From NCBI GenBank assembly GCA_023416995.1, contig JAEZGI010000040.1, positions 67,410 through 131,409 of the forward strand: a stretch of DNA of 64,000 nt, read 5' to 3'. A model generated the notes under the pieces. It worked only from the letters and a program-made list of their open reading frames with translations. It was not told the origin of the DNA and ran no database searches. A program made the position numbers and the translations under genes. This document shows, piece after piece, positions 43,472 through 53,082 of this stretch; position 1 is the first letter of the stretch; each line of letters begins with the position of its first letter. Source of the DNA: Bacteroidota bacterium. Lineage in GTDB: Bacteria; Bacteroidota; Bacteroidia; Chitinophagales; Chitinophagaceae.

Positions 43472-44437
43472 TTACTTGCCTTTTAGCTGTTTTACGCCTT
43501 CAATTATTTTGGGGACGATTTCAAAAGCATCTCCTACAATTCCATAATCTGCGGCTTTAAAGAACGGTGCTTCCGGATCTTTGTTGATCACAACTATCGT
43601 TTTGCTCCTGTTTACCCCGGCCAGGTGCTGTATAGCGCCGGAAATGCCAATGGCAATGTATAAATTAGGTGCAATCGCGATCCCGGTCTGTCCAACGTGC
43701 TCATGGTGTGGCCTCCAGTTGCTGTCTGCCACCGGCCGGCTACAGGCGGTCGCGGCGCCTAACGCACTCGCCAGGTCTTCTACAAGATGCCAGTTTTCGG
43801 GTCCTTTCAGCCCGCGTCCACCACTAACTACGAGTTCTGCTTCTGTAAGTAACAACTCACCTGTTGCGGCTGTTGATTGCGTCACCTTCACTGCAGATGC
43901 CGGCAATGAAACCTGTGCTTCAATAATTTCTGCGGTTGCGGTCCCGGATTCTGTTACAGGGTACGCATTTGGATTGAGTGTGATCAGTTTTACGGGAGTG
44001 TCGATTTTGATTTTTGCAGTGGCTTTTCCAGAAAAAACTGCTTTTTTCACCACAAAACTGTCCCCGTTTTCCGGCAAACCTGTGGCGCCCGAAACGAGTC
44101 CGGCTTTTAATCTTGCAGACACCCTTGGTGCAACTGCTTTACCTACCAGGTTGTTTGGAAAGATGACCACATCTGCGCCGGTGGTTTCAACAAGCGAAGC
44201 GGTTGCGGCAGTGTAAACCTTTGCATCAAGCTGGTTCAGCGCCTCATTTTTTACCTGGTGTATTTTTGAGACACCATATTTACCAAGTGCACCAAGATCA
44301 TCCTTTGGGGTACCCAACACAAATCCATGCGCCTCTGTGCCTAGTTGCCCGGCTATCTTTGCTCCATATGATAATGCTTCAAGCGATGCTTTTTTTACCT
44401 GGCCATCTGCATGATCAATAAATATTAAAACAGACAT
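43472..44437 (-). CDS. etfA: Electron transfer flavoprotein alpha subunit
   Basis: 321 residues. The C-terminal FAD-binding domain (about 200-321) has GRGLKGPENW, GATTACSRPVAD-like ACSRPVADSNW, GQTGIAIAPNLYIAIGISGAIQHLAG and ADYGIVGDAFE, all canonical. The N-terminal domain is the usual Rossmann-like ETF fold. With EtfB it carries electrons from acyl-CoA and other dehydrogenases to the quinone pool. It follows etfB by 45 bp and precedes a strong terminator. Confidence 0.93.
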   Translation of the reverse strand: MSVLIFIDHADGQVKKASLEALSYGAKIAGQLGTEAHGFVLGTPKDDLGALGKYGVSKIHQVKNEALNQLDAKVYTAATASLVETTGADVVIFPNNLVGKAVAPRVSARLKAGLVSGATGLPENGDSFVVKKAVFSGKATAKIKIDTPVKLITLNPNAYPVTESGTATAEIIEAQVSLPASAVKVTQSTAATGELLLTEAELVVSGGRGLKGPENWHLVEDLASALGAATACSRPVADSNWRPHHEHVGQTGIAIAPNLYIAIGISGAIQHLAGVNRSKTIVVINKDPEAPFFKAADYGIVGDAFEIVPKIIEGVKQLKGK

Positions 44438-44482
44438 AATAGAATTTTGAAGAATAAACTGAAAAGAAGTTTCGGATCGGTA

Positions 44483-45226
44483 TCAAATCACTTTTGCTTC
44501 TTCATGCAATAAACGCACGAGATCAGCGGCATTTTCTGCAGGAATCATTTTAACACCCGCTTTTGGTGGTGGTAATTCAAATTCCACTACCTGCGTCAGA
44601 TGATCGGCCGCTGCAGGTTCCACCACTTTCAGCGGTTTGGTACGTGCACCCATAATCCCTTTCATGTTCGGAATGCGTTGCTCGGCCATACCTTTCTGGC
44701 AACTGATAACGGCTGGCAGGGTCACTTCGTTTACTTCATCACCTCCCTCAATTTCGCGTGTAACCGTTGCCGTAGTACCAGCAAGTTCGAGTTTTGTGGC
44801 CAGGCTGATATAAGGTAAGTCAAGCAGTTCGGCAACCATTCCACCAACTGCAGAGCCATTGTAGTCGATGGTCTCTTTCCCGGTAAATATCAAATCATAA
44901 TTTCCTTCGCGGGCAACTGCTGCAATTTGTGAAGCTATATAAAAACTATCGCCGCTATCTGTATTTACCCTGATCGCTTCATCACCACCAAGCGCCAGCG
45001 CTTTACGGATGATAGCATCATTTTCAGGTCCGCCAACATTTATGAGATGCAAAATTGCAGATGGATCTTTCTCTTTGATTTCAATGGCACGCACCAGTGA
45101 ATACCATTCATCATATGGGTTGATGATCCACTGTACACCATCCTGCACGAATTTCGTATTGTTATCTTTGAAGGCTATTTTTGCCGTGGTATCCGGCGTT
45201 TTGCTGATACAAACTAGAATCTTCAT
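44483..45226 (-). CDS. etfB: Electron transfer flavoprotein beta subunit
   Basis: 247 residues from the ATG at 45226, giving the usual MKILVCISKTPDT start; an upstream ATG would add 22 non-conserved residues. NPYDEWYSLVRAIE, LALGGDEAIRV, DLIFTGKETIDYNGSAVGGMVAELL and the C-terminal MKGIMGARTKPL segment are family hallmarks. It binds AMP and pairs with EtfA. First gene of the etfBA operon; a promoter-like element lies 51 nt upstream. Confidence 0.93.
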   Translation of the reverse strand: MKILVCISKTPDTTAKIAFKDNNTKFVQDGVQWIINPYDEWYSLVRAIEIKEKDPSAILHLINVGGPENDAIIRKALALGGDEAIRVNTDSGDSFYIASQIAAVAREGNYDLIFTGKETIDYNGSAVGGMVAELLDLPYISLATKLELAGTTATVTREIEGGDEVNEVTLPAVISCQKGMAEQRIPNMKGIMGARTKPLKVVEPAAADHLTQVVEFELPPPKAGVKMIPAENAADLVRLLHEEAKVI

Positions 45227-45276
45227 TGGCGTCGTTTTGTGTAGAAAAAACTGGTTGTTTATGCAACCATTATGCA

Positions 45277-45284
45277 CAAATATA
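45277..45284 (-). promoter_or_regulatory. Candidate -7 element upstream of etfB
   Basis: On the minus strand: TATATTTG, a full match to TAnnTTTG, about 51 nt before the ATG at 45226. The expected -33 TTTG is not clear. Confidence 0.4.
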
Positions 45285-45360
45285 CAGCGCAACGTTCTAA
45301 GAGGAGAATCTTTTCTGCAAATTTAATTGTGAAATTTTCAGCATATACAAGCGCAAAAAA

Positions 45361-45669
45361 ATGGAGCGGATCGATAAATTAAAAACGTTTTTAGCTGCGA
45401 ATCCGGAGGATAGTTTTTTAAATCACGCCCTGGCACTCGAGTATGTGAAAGCCGGGGAAACTGTTCTTGCAAGAAATGTTTTTGAAACACTTTTAGAACG
45501 AGATCCGGGCTATGTTGGTTCCTATTATCACCTCGGTAAACTGTTGGAGTCGACCGGTTCAAATACCGAAGCGATCATTTGGTATCAAAAGGGCATCGAA
45601 GTGGCCACTAAACAGGGTGATTATCATGCAAGGGGTGAGTTACAGGCGGCGCTCGACGATCTGGAATAG
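45361..45669 (+). CDS. Small tetratricopeptide-repeat protein
   Basis: 102 residues with about two and a half TPR units: NPEDSFLNHALALEYVKAGETVLARNVFETLLERDPGYVGSYYHLGKLLESTGSNTEAIIWYQKGIEVA. It is likely a soluble protein-protein adaptor. Divergent from etfB with 134 bp between. Confidence 0.75.
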   Translation: MERIDKLKTFLAANPEDSFLNHALALEYVKAGETVLARNVFETLLERDPGYVGSYYHLGKLLESTGSNTEAIIWYQKGIEVATKQGDYHARGELQAALDDLE

Positions 45670-45672
45670 TTG

Positions 45673-45858
45673 CTATTCGTAAGTTTTGCGGTGATAGTTG
45701 CTTCCCTCGCTTTGTTTGGTGGCTGTATGGGTTGCCACGTCTTCGGTTTCGCCGGCCATTATAGTAGAAGCGGCATTAGAAGTGACTGTCCGGGAATATA
45801 TAATGTTCGCCCAAACAAACAGGAAGAACAGGCCCAATATCAGAATAATCTTTTTCAT
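45673..45858 (-). CDS. Small membrane-anchored or exported protein
   Basis: 61 residues starting MKKIILILGLFFLFVWANIIYS, a strong signal peptide or membrane helix, then a short polar tail rich in Thr, Ala and Glu. It lies 3 bp from the convergent TPR gene. No family recognised; the start is credible but the ORF is short. Confidence 0.45.
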   Translation of the reverse strand: MKKIILILGLFFLFVWANIIYSRTVTSNAASTIMAGETEDVATHTATKQSEGSNYHRKTYE

Positions 45859-45957
45859 GTCTTTTTAAATCGTATCATCAGGTTTTACAACCCTGCACTG
45901 TTGACAATATGACGTCATGAAACGTTGTATGTTACAGGTCATAAAATATTTTCGTTG

Positions 45958-47340
45958 ATGGATCCAGTCCAAGATAAGTTTACCCGGTTTATATCACAGG
46001 AACGACTATTACCTGGTGGGCACATGCTGGTGCTGGCGGTAAGCGGTGGCGTTGATTCGGTAGTGTTAACCCATTTGTGTCAAAGCGCTGGTGTCCGGTT
46101 CGTAATCGCTCACATGAATTTTGGCCTCCGGGCCCAGGAAAGCATCAGGGACCAGGATTTTGTAGAAAAGCTGGCGGCCGCTTCGGGCGTTCAATGTTTT
46201 GTAAAAAATGTGGACACCAGCTCTTATGCTACTGAAAGACATTTGTCTATCCAGGAAGCAGCAAGAGAACTTCGATATAGTTGGTTCGAAGAACTAAGGC
46301 TTTCGCTGGCCGCCGGGAATGATAATACAGGTTGTCTTGTAGCTACAGCTCATCATCTTGATGACAGCGTTGAAACGATGCTGATGAATATGTTTCGTGG
46401 TACAGGCATCACAGGGCTGCGGGGAATTCTACCCCGGCAGCAGCACCTGGTGCGGCCGATGTTGTGTTTAACGAAAGAAGAGATAACCACGTATGCCGCA
46501 TCGCATAACCTGCAATGGGTGACTGACAGTTCGAACCAGTTGGACAAATACACGCGGAACTATTTCCGGAACCAACTGATTCCTATGATCCGTACTGTGT
46601 TCCCCCAGGTGGATCAGAATCTTTATAATAATCTCCACCGTTTCCAGGATGCGGTTTTACTTTACCGTGAGTCAGTTGACCGACGTTTACAAAAACTTAT
46701 TGAAACACGCGGTACGGAGATACATATACTGGTTCGTAAACTGAAACAATCTCCTGCCTGGGAAACGATTTTGTTTGAACTGGTTCAATCCTATGGATTC
46801 AATGCGAAGCAGCTTCCTTCAGTAGTGGCCCTATGCGACAGTGAAACGGGGAAGCAGCTTGTTTCAGATTCACATCGTATAATTAAAAACCGTGAATGGT
46901 TGATTATTGCGCCGTTGGTGCAGGAGCAGGCTGCTTATGTCCCGATTGAAGCGAACGATAACGAGGTGCTATTTTCCGCTGGTCGTCTGCTCATGAAGGT
47001 TAAGGAAAACAAATTTGTGTTTTCAAATGGCAAACCACAAATTCCCGGAGCACCGGACCCCCATGTTGCCTTGCTGGATGCAAAACAGGTTCAGTTTCCT
47101 TTGCTATTAAGGAGAGTAAAACCCGGCGATTATTTTTACCCGCTTGGGATGACAAAAAAAAAGAAAGTAGCGCGGTTCCTGATCGATCTTAAACTATCAA
47201 AGACTGCAAAAGAGTCGGTTTGGGTAATTGAGTCCGGCAAAAGAATAATATGGGTTGTGGGTTACCGGATCGACCAACGGTTCCGGATAACCGAAAATTC
47301 TAAAAATATTCTCAGTATCAGCTATTCCCCACAAAACTAA
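45958..47340 (+). CDS. tilS: tRNA(Ile)-lysidine synthase
   Basis: 460 residues from the ATG at 45958, which puts the PP-loop AVSGGVDSVVL near the N-terminus as usual. AHMNFGLRAQESIRDQDFV, HHLDDSVETMLMNMFRGTGITGLRGI and WVTDSSN are TilS signatures, and the C-terminal domain includes the RRVKPGDYFYPLGM block. It modifies C34 of the CAU anticodon of isoleucine tRNA and is essential. It overlaps the convergent rhomboid gene by 4 bp. Confidence 0.93.
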   Translation: MDPVQDKFTRFISQERLLPGGHMLVLAVSGGVDSVVLTHLCQSAGVRFVIAHMNFGLRAQESIRDQDFVEKLAAASGVQCFVKNVDTSSYATERHLSIQEAARELRYSWFEELRLSLAAGNDNTGCLVATAHHLDDSVETMLMNMFRGTGITGLRGILPRQQHLVRPMLCLTKEEITTYAASHNLQWVTDSSNQLDKYTRNYFRNQLIPMIRTVFPQVDQNLYNNLHRFQDAVLLYRESVDRRLQKLIETRGTEIHILVRKLKQSPAWETILFELVQSYGFNAKQLPSVVALCDSETGKQLVSDSHRIIKNREWLIIAPLVQEQAAYVPIEANDNEVLFSAGRLLMKVKENKFVFSNGKPQIPGAPDPHVALLDAKQVQFPLLLRRVKPGDYFYPLGMTKKKKVARFLIDLKLSKTAKESVWVIESGKRIIWVVGYRIDQRFRITENSKNILSISYSPQN

Positions 47341-47978
47341 AAACTGCTGAACCAGTAACGGATCTGGTCTATAAATGCCGCGAGTGGCGGATAATCGCTG
47401 AGCAGGTAACAGGCTACAATCAGAAAAGCAACACCGTATAAGGCGCCCCATATATGTGCCGAGTGATTTATGTTGCCGCCGCCTCTTCTGTCGAGATACG
47501 ATGATATTACAAGGAACAACAATCCAAAAGCAAAACCTGGTATTCTTACAGGGATAAAAAGGATGCCCATTGGAATCAGCGGATTAAGCAGGATAAACGC
47601 AAAGATCACCGCCGAAACTGCGCCGGAAGCGCCGAGGCTCCTGTAAGAACCATTGTCTTTATTGGCAGCATAGGTAGGCAGTAAACAAAAGAACAATGAA
47701 CTGAGGTACATTAATAAATAGATCAGGCTTCCTTTCTCATGGAACAAACGCGAAAAATCCTGTTCAACATATTTTCCGAAAATGTACAAACCGTACATGT
47801 TGAAAGCAAGATGCATGAAATCTGCATGAAGAAAACCGCTGGTAAAAAAGCGATACCATTGTTTCTGATGGGTAACCGCAGGCGGATAAAATACCAGGTC
47901 GCCCATAATCTTATCATTGTTCAATGCAGACACGGAAATCAGGACAGTTATAACGATAATGATCAGGGTGATACTCAT
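47337..47978 (-). CDS. Rhomboid-family intramembrane serine protease
   Basis: 213 residues with six membrane helices. The first two-thirds contain YRFFTSGFLHADFMHLAFNMYGLYIFG, then the active site SLGASGAVSAV (catalytic Ser in GASG) and the catalytic His in HSAHIWGALYG. It cleaves membrane proteins within the bilayer. The order, with TilS on one side and RlmH on the other, is core-like. Confidence 0.9.
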   Translation of the reverse strand: MSITLIIIVITVLISVSALNNDKIMGDLVFYPPAVTHQKQWYRFFTSGFLHADFMHLAFNMYGLYIFGKYVEQDFSRLFHEKGSLIYLLMYLSSLFFCLLPTYAANKDNGSYRSLGASGAVSAVIFAFILLNPLIPMGILFIPVRIPGFAFGLLFLVISSYLDRRGGGNINHSAHIWGALYGVAFLIVACYLLSDYPPLAAFIDQIRYWFSSF

Positions 47979-48012
47979 GAATATGCTTGTTTAATCAGTT
48001 CAAAACTAATGA

Positions 48013-48486
48013 TTATGAATGATGATATTTTTCGTTTCTTAAAATTGTACATGCGCGGTACAACTGTTCTGCGAGAATAAGTCTCACTAATTGATGTGGA
48101 AATACGAGTTGAGATAACGACCATTTGAAGTTGGCCCTTTCCAACAAACTACTGTCTGTGCCATAGGCACCGCCTATGTAAAATATCATGGTGCGCACAG
48201 ACTCGTTTGCTCTTTTTTGCAACAGGTCAGCCAACCCAGGCGAGTCGAGCATTTTGCCGCGTTCATCTAAAACAACCAGATAGTCGTCTTTTGATAGCAT
48301 TCCAAGTACTGCAGCGCTTTCTTTTTTCCGGAGATCAGCTTCGCTAAGCAGGGCAGCATTTTTAGGTGGTGGAATAATGGACCATTCAACGGGAAAATAT
48401 TTCTGGATCCGCCGGGTGAAATCATCTATACCTTCTTTTACATAATTTTCATGGGCTTTACCTACTGACCAGCATTTCAGTTTCAT
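48013..48486 (-). CDS. rlmH: 23S rRNA pseudouridine-1915 N3-methyltransferase
   Basis: 157 residues, the standard length. MKLKCWSVGKAHENYVKEGIDDFTRRIQKYFPVEW, LDERGKMLDSPGLADLL, FYIGGAYGTDSSLLERA and the C-terminal LAEQLYRACTILRNEKYHH are diagnostic. It methylates pseudouridine 1915 in helix 69 of 23S rRNA using AdoMet (SPOUT fold). Confidence 0.95.
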   Translation of the reverse strand: MKLKCWSVGKAHENYVKEGIDDFTRRIQKYFPVEWSIIPPPKNAALLSEADLRKKESAAVLGMLSKDDYLVVLDERGKMLDSPGLADLLQKRANESVRTMIFYIGGAYGTDSSLLERANFKWSLSQLVFPHQLVRLILAEQLYRACTILRNEKYHHS

Positions 48487-48578
48487 GGGTTCAAGGTACG
48501 GAATAGACAGAAATGGAAAAATCCGCCCTGGGATCAGCCAGGTACGGATTCAACCTAATTAAGTTGCTGTACAAGAGA

Positions 48579-48800
48579 TTAACTGCCTTCTGTTTTGTTG
48601 TTTTCTTCTTTTGAGATATTGTCGAATTCATCCTGGTTTTTGAATTGACGATCTTCTTTTCCGGTTTCAGGATAAGCACCGGAAACGCCACTGTCTTCAT
48701 CACCTCTTATTGAAGATGCTACACCTTTACCCTCGCGAATGGGAAAGTTTTTATTATCATGTTTGTCTTTTTTATCATCGCGGTCATTAGCTGTATTCAT
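48579..48800 (-). CDS. Small disordered hydrophilic protein
   Basis: 73 residues made almost wholly of Asp, Glu, Lys, Asn, Gly and Ser, probably unstructured. Similar in kind to the protein at 35769-36002. No family recognised. Confidence 0.5.
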   Translation of the reverse strand: MNTANDRDDKKDKHDNKNFPIREGKGVASSIRGDEDSGVSGAYPETGKEDRQFKNQDEFDNISKEENNKTEGS

Positions 48801-48895
48801 AACTACTCTTTACACCACGGGATAAAAAACTGTGCCATTGAATAGAAGTCTTATGGATTTTGATGGCCTTTGCATCTTGTATCGAAACAAAACTT

Positions 48896-49648
48896 ATGAA
48901 GTGTATTATTCCGGTTGGAATAGCCATGCTGAGCATGTTGGGTGCCGTTGCACAGGATGCGCCGCCAGCACCACCAACGGTGCCACATCCACCCGCCTTT
49001 GCAGAACCTCCTGGACGAGCTGTAATTCCTGATCCACCAAAGCCGCCGAAAGCAAACTTCCGGGCTCCAAAGCCACCGTCACCGCCGGCAGTATCAGGCC
49101 GCCAGTTGCCTGGGCCACCATCAGTGCATGGTAATATTCCGGCAGCGCCTGCGATACCATCAACTCCAGGCGATGTTCCGGCAGCACCTGCGATACCATC
49201 GACTCCAGGCGAAGTTCCTGCAGCACCTGCGGCACCATCAGCTCCAGGCGAAGTTCCGGCAGCACCTGCGATACCATCTGCGCGAGGTAACTTCCCTGAA
49301 GCCCCACCGAAACCGGCCGCACCCGCAAGTGAGCCTGCAACACCACCGGCGCCAGGCAATATTCCTGTGACGCCTCCGCCACCGGCGAAATCAACCCCCG
49401 GTCAGGTACCTCCGCCACCTCCGGTGCCTAAAGACCTGCCGCTTGAAATGGTGCTGTCGGTCCCGTTTCGCAAAGATGCGACCGGTAACACTGGATTACG
49501 CGGCCAAGAGTCAAAATTTTGTTCATCAGCTTCCGCGATTGCTTTGGTAAACGCAGAAGGCCCCGCTCAAAATAAAACCAGCAATGATGGCGATGGGGAT
49601 CTCACCGAATTTCTTTCATTGTCCATGATCGACTTCCTTCAACGCTGA
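48896..49648 (+). CDS. Proline-rich repeat protein, predicted exported
   Basis: 250 residues from the ATG at 48896, which directly precedes a signal peptide (MKCIIPVGIAMLSMLGAVAQ). The mature protein is Pro/Ala-rich, with PPAPP and PPKPPK clusters, then four 13-residue units of the type AAPAIPSTPG(D/E)VP and more Pro stretches. The last about 70 residues are ordinary sequence with one Cys. It may be an extended cell-surface or periplasm-spanning protein. It is followed by a terminator. Confidence 0.6.
   Translation: MKCIIPVGIAMLSMLGAVAQDAPPAPPTVPHPPAFAEPPGRAVIPDPPKPPKANFRAPKPPSPPAVSGRQLPGPPSVHGNIPAAPAIPSTPGDVPAAPAIPSTPGEVPAAPAAPSAPGEVPAAPAIPSARGNFPEAPPKPAAPASEPATPPAPGNIPVTPPPPAKSTPGQVPPPPPVPKDLPLEMVLSVPFRKDATGNTGLRGQESKFCSSASAIALVNAEGPAQNKTSNDGDGDLTEFLSLSMIDFLQR
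49141..49296 (+). repeat. Four tandem 39-bp coding repeats
   Basis: Four 39-bp units, differing by a few bases each, encode the Pro/Ala repeats of the 48896 protein. Such arrays change copy number by slippage or recombination. Confidence 0.85.
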
Positions 49649-49676
49649 TATTCACTTCGGCTATACATAATCGTTA

Positions 49677-49718
49677 ATTGCCCGTCCGGCCGTCTGGTCT
49701 GGCGGGCAATTTCAATTT
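49677..49718 (+). terminator. Terminator after the proline-rich gene
   Basis: Long imperfect stem with 8 perfect outer pairs (ATTGCCCG/CGGGCAAT) followed by TTCAATTTATT. It separates this gene from the rhamnose operon. Confidence 0.6.
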
Positions 49719-49829
49719 ATTCAAAGAATGCTCCGGGAAGTACATTTCGTTATAGCACAGGACAGCTTTCTTGAAAATTATTCATAGATTGCCACCAACG
49801 ATAACGACATATAGCAAAACAGCCCCTAC

Positions 49830-50918
49830 ATGCAGGTACTTTTTGGGATCATCTATCACTTCATCGGCGGATTCGCATCAGGAAGTTTCTACATACCATA
49901 TAAAAAAGTCAAGGGCTGGTCCTGGGAAAGCTATTGGATAGTCGGCGGGCTTTTTTCGTGGTTAATAGTACCACCACTGGCTGCCTGGCTCACTATACCG
50001 GGTTTTGCCGAAATCATCCGTCAAACAGATAACGCGGTGCTTGGTATGACCTATCTTTTTGGTTTGCTATGGGGCATTGGCGGTTTGACCTACGGGCTCG
50101 GTGTGCGATACCTGGGTGTATCACTCGGCTCAAGCATAATCCTTGGTTTATGTATGGTGTTTGGTGCCATCATTCCCTCTATATATTACGACCTGTTTCC
50201 TGCCGAAGGAAAAGATACTTTTTCCATGCTGATCGGTTCTGGCTGGGGAGCAACAGTGTTGACAGGACTTGCGGTTTGCGTGTTGGGTATCATCCTTTGC
50301 GGTAAGGCAGGTATCATGAAAGAAAAACAACTCAATGTTGCGGGCACTGATCCGCATGGAGGAACTGCAAAAACCGAGTACAGGTTTGGCCTGGGCATGT
50401 TTGTATCTATCGTTTCAGGTGTACTGAGTGCCTGTTTCAATTTTGGACTTGAGGCAGGAAAGGGGATGGCCGATATTGCCAATCAAACCTGGATGGCAGC
50501 CAATCCCGGGGAAGGCGCTTTTCTGTTTCAGAACAATGTTGTTTATGTAGTTATATTATGGGGTGGCCTCACCACAAATTTTATCTGGTGTATGATCCTG
50601 AACGCAAGAAACAAAACCTTCCATGATTACACCAACAAAAAAACACCACTAAAAGCCAATTACTTTTTTTCCGCGCTTGCGGGCATTACCTGGTTTCTTC
50701 AGTTCTTTTTCTACGGGATGGGAGAAAGCAAACTCGGCAATGGTGCCAGTTCCTGGATACTGCACATGGCATTTATCATTTTAATCGCCAATGTCTGGGG
50801 ATTGATTTTAAAAGAGTGGAAAGGCGTCACAGCCAGGACAAGGGTTACTATCATTGCGGGTATCATAACTATTATTCTATCCGTATTGATCGTTGGCTAC
50901 GGTAACTCATTGAAATGA
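49830..50918 (+). CDS. rhaT: L-rhamnose/proton symporter
   Basis: 362 residues with about ten membrane helices. HFIGGFASGSFYIPYKKVKGWSWESYWIVGGLFSWLI, LLWGIGGLTYGLGVRYLGVSLGSS and VLSACFNFGLEAGK are conserved in RhaT. It brings L-rhamnose across the inner membrane with protons. First gene of an operon continuing with 27-, 16-, 39- and 30-bp gaps through the GH78 gene. Confidence 0.93.
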   Translation: MQVLFGIIYHFIGGFASGSFYIPYKKVKGWSWESYWIVGGLFSWLIVPPLAAWLTIPGFAEIIRQTDNAVLGMTYLFGLLWGIGGLTYGLGVRYLGVSLGSSIILGLCMVFGAIIPSIYYDLFPAEGKDTFSMLIGSGWGATVLTGLAVCVLGIILCGKAGIMKEKQLNVAGTDPHGGTAKTEYRFGLGMFVSIVSGVLSACFNFGLEAGKGMADIANQTWMAANPGEGAFLFQNNVVYVVILWGGLTTNFIWCMILNARNKTFHDYTNKKTPLKANYFFSALAGITWFLQFFFYGMGESKLGNGASSWILHMAFIILIANVWGLILKEWKGVTARTRVTIIAGIITIILSVLIVGYGNSLK

Positions 50919-50945
50919 TCGAAATTCAATTAACAGTATTTATAT

Positions 50946-53066
50946 ATGGCTATTTCTCAGCAACAATTTAAACATGTAAGTTATCTGTGGGACGATGCGA
51001 AGGCTGCAGCATTTGGCGATGACCAGGTGGGTCTGCTGATCTATCGTTCCAATCTGCTAGGCGCGGATTTAAGGCTCACTAATTACGGTGGTGGAAATAC
51101 TTCGTATAAAGGTCCCGCAACCAATCCGCTTACCGGAGAAAAAACAGATGTAATGTGGGTGAAAGGTTCAGGTGGTGATCTTGGTACCCTGAAGAAAAAC
51201 GGACTGGCGGCCCTGTATATGGACCGGCTTCTGAGTCTCAAAAACATTTATCGCGGCAAGGAACATGAAGACGAGATGGTGGCCCTGTTTAATCATTGCA
51301 TTTATGATCTCGACTCAAGAGCACCTTCGATAGATACTGCATTGCATGGTTTCCTGCCTTTCAGCCATATAGATCATTTGCATCCTGATGCCGCTATTGC
51401 CATTGCTGCTGCAAAAGACGGTAAACAAATAACACAGGAACTTTTCAAAGGCAAGATTGGTTGGGTGGAATGGCAAAGACCCGGATTCGACCTGGGACTA
51501 AAGCTGAAACAATGTCTTGATGAAAACCCAGGCATACGTGGTATCATGCTTGGCTCGCATGGCTTATTCACCTGGGGTGATACAGCTTACGACAGTTATG
51601 TGAACACGCTTGAAGTGATTGAAACCTGTGCCGCATATGTGGAAGAAAAAACTGCACAAAAAGGTAAAGTGTTTGGCGGTCCGAAACGCACATCCCTGCC
51701 TGAAGAAGAACGTATTGCAAAAGCGGCGTCACTAGCCCCCATATTGCGTGGACTGGCATCTTCTCATACCCGCATGATCGGGCACTTCACAGATGATGAA
51801 CGAGTACTTGAATTTATCAATTCAAATGATCTTGACAGACTTGCACCCATGGGTACCAGTTGCCCGGATCATTTCCTTCGCACCAAAATCAGTCCGCTTG
51901 TATTAAATCTTCTGCCCGAAGAGGATCTGTTAAACTACGAGGAAGTTTATAAGAAGTTATCGGACCAGTTCCAGGAATACCGGCTTGGATATGAATCTTA
52001 TTACAGCAGTTGTAAACATGACAATAGCCCTGCCATGCGCGATCCCAATCCTGTGGTAATTTTATATCCGGGAGTTGGCATGTTCACCTTTGCAAAAGAT
52101 AAACAAACCGCGCGTGTGGCTGCAGAGTTTTATATCAATGCCATCAATGTAATGCGTGGATCGGAAGCCATTTCAACTTATACATCGTTACCAAGACAAG
52201 AAGCTTTCGATATTGAATATTGGTTATTGGAAGAAGCCAAATTGCAACGTATGCCCAAACCGAAACCACTTACCGGCAAGATTGCCCTGGTTACCGGTAG
52301 TGCGGGTGGTATTGGGAAAGCGATCGCTAAAAAGTTTGCTAACGAAGGCGCCTGTGTGTTGATCAATGATAATGATGCGCAAAGACTTGAAACTGCAAAT
52401 GCAGATTTCGCGGGCAATTACTCAAAAGATGTTTATGCCTCAGCATTGCTGGATGTAACAAACACTGATACGATCAGGGATGCTTTCAAAGAAGCCGCGT
52501 TACGTTTTGGCGGCGTGGACATAATAGTGAATTGCGCCGGTCTTAGTATCTCCAAACCACTTGGGGACCATACCGAAAAAGATTGGGATCTGTTATATGA
52601 TGTGCTGGTGAAAGGACAGTTTATGGTCACACAGGTTGGCGTTGCAGTTATGCAGAAACAAAAGCTTGGAGGAGATGTATTAAACATCGTGAGTAAAAAC
52701 GCGCTTGTATCTGGTCCTAACAATGCCGGTTATGGTTCAGCAAAAGCTGCTCAACTACATCTCAGCAGGCTTAATGCAGCAGAGCTTGGAAAAGATCATA
52801 TAAGAGTGAACGTGGTAAATCCTGACGCAGTTATATCAGATAGTAAAATATGGCAGGGAGCCTGGGCAGAAGGACGCGCCAAAGCATACGGCGTTACTGT
52901 TGAACAACTACCGGCATATTATGCGAGCCGGACGTTATTGAACGAAATCATTTTGCCTGATGATATTGCCAATGCATGTTTTGCTTTTGTGGGCGGGTTA
53001 CTGCATAAGTCAACCGGTAATGTGCTGAATGTTGACGGAGGAGTAGCAATGGCATTTGTACGATAA
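50946..53066 (+). CDS. Bifunctional rhamnulose-1-phosphate aldolase / lactaldehyde-type dehydrogenase
   Basis: 706 residues, a fusion. The N-terminal half (1-400) is a class-II aldolase with zinc-ligand motifs HGFLPFSHIDHLHPD and GSHGLFTWG. The C-terminal half (430-706) is a short-chain dehydrogenase with the NAD motif VTGSAGGIGKA and the catalytic YGSAKAA (Tyr-x-x-x-Lys). The aldolase splits rhamnulose-1-phosphate into dihydroxyacetone phosphate and lactaldehyde, and the dehydrogenase oxidises the latter. This fusion is known from rhizobia and Bacteroidota. Confidence 0.93.
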   Translation: MAISQQQFKHVSYLWDDAKAAAFGDDQVGLLIYRSNLLGADLRLTNYGGGNTSYKGPATNPLTGEKTDVMWVKGSGGDLGTLKKNGLAALYMDRLLSLKNIYRGKEHEDEMVALFNHCIYDLDSRAPSIDTALHGFLPFSHIDHLHPDAAIAIAAAKDGKQITQELFKGKIGWVEWQRPGFDLGLKLKQCLDENPGIRGIMLGSHGLFTWGDTAYDSYVNTLEVIETCAAYVEEKTAQKGKVFGGPKRTSLPEEERIAKAASLAPILRGLASSHTRMIGHFTDDERVLEFINSNDLDRLAPMGTSCPDHFLRTKISPLVLNLLPEEDLLNYEEVYKKLSDQFQEYRLGYESYYSSCKHDNSPAMRDPNPVVILYPGVGMFTFAKDKQTARVAAEFYINAINVMRGSEAISTYTSLPRQEAFDIEYWLLEEAKLQRMPKPKPLTGKIALVTGSAGGIGKAIAKKFANEGACVLINDNDAQRLETANADFAGNYSKDVYASALLDVTNTDTIRDAFKEAALRFGGVDIIVNCAGLSISKPLGDHTEKDWDLLYDVLVKGQFMVTQVGVAVMQKQKLGGDVLNIVSKNALVSGPNNAGYGSAKAAQLHLSRLNAAELGKDHIRVNVVNPDAVISDSKIWQGAWAEGRAKAYGVTVEQLPAYYASRTLLNEIILPDDIANACFAFVGGLLHKSTGNVLNVDGGVAMAFVR

Positions 53067-53082
53067 CAAAAAATTTGAGAAA

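Noticed and set aside
43581..44216. 211-residue plus-strand ORF opposite etfA
   Set aside because: etfA is an unambiguous gene on the other strand with all family motifs; the ORF is its shadow.
49141..49296. Regular 39-bp units that might suggest a CRISPR array
   Set aside because: The units are contiguous, in frame and lack unique spacers; they encode protein repeats.
48787..49359. Minus-strand ORF resembling a collagen-like Gly/Ala repeat protein
   Set aside because: It is the antisense of the Pro/Ala repeat gene, whose plus-strand frame has a signal peptide and terminator; Pro/Ala codons produce Gly/Ala when read backwards.
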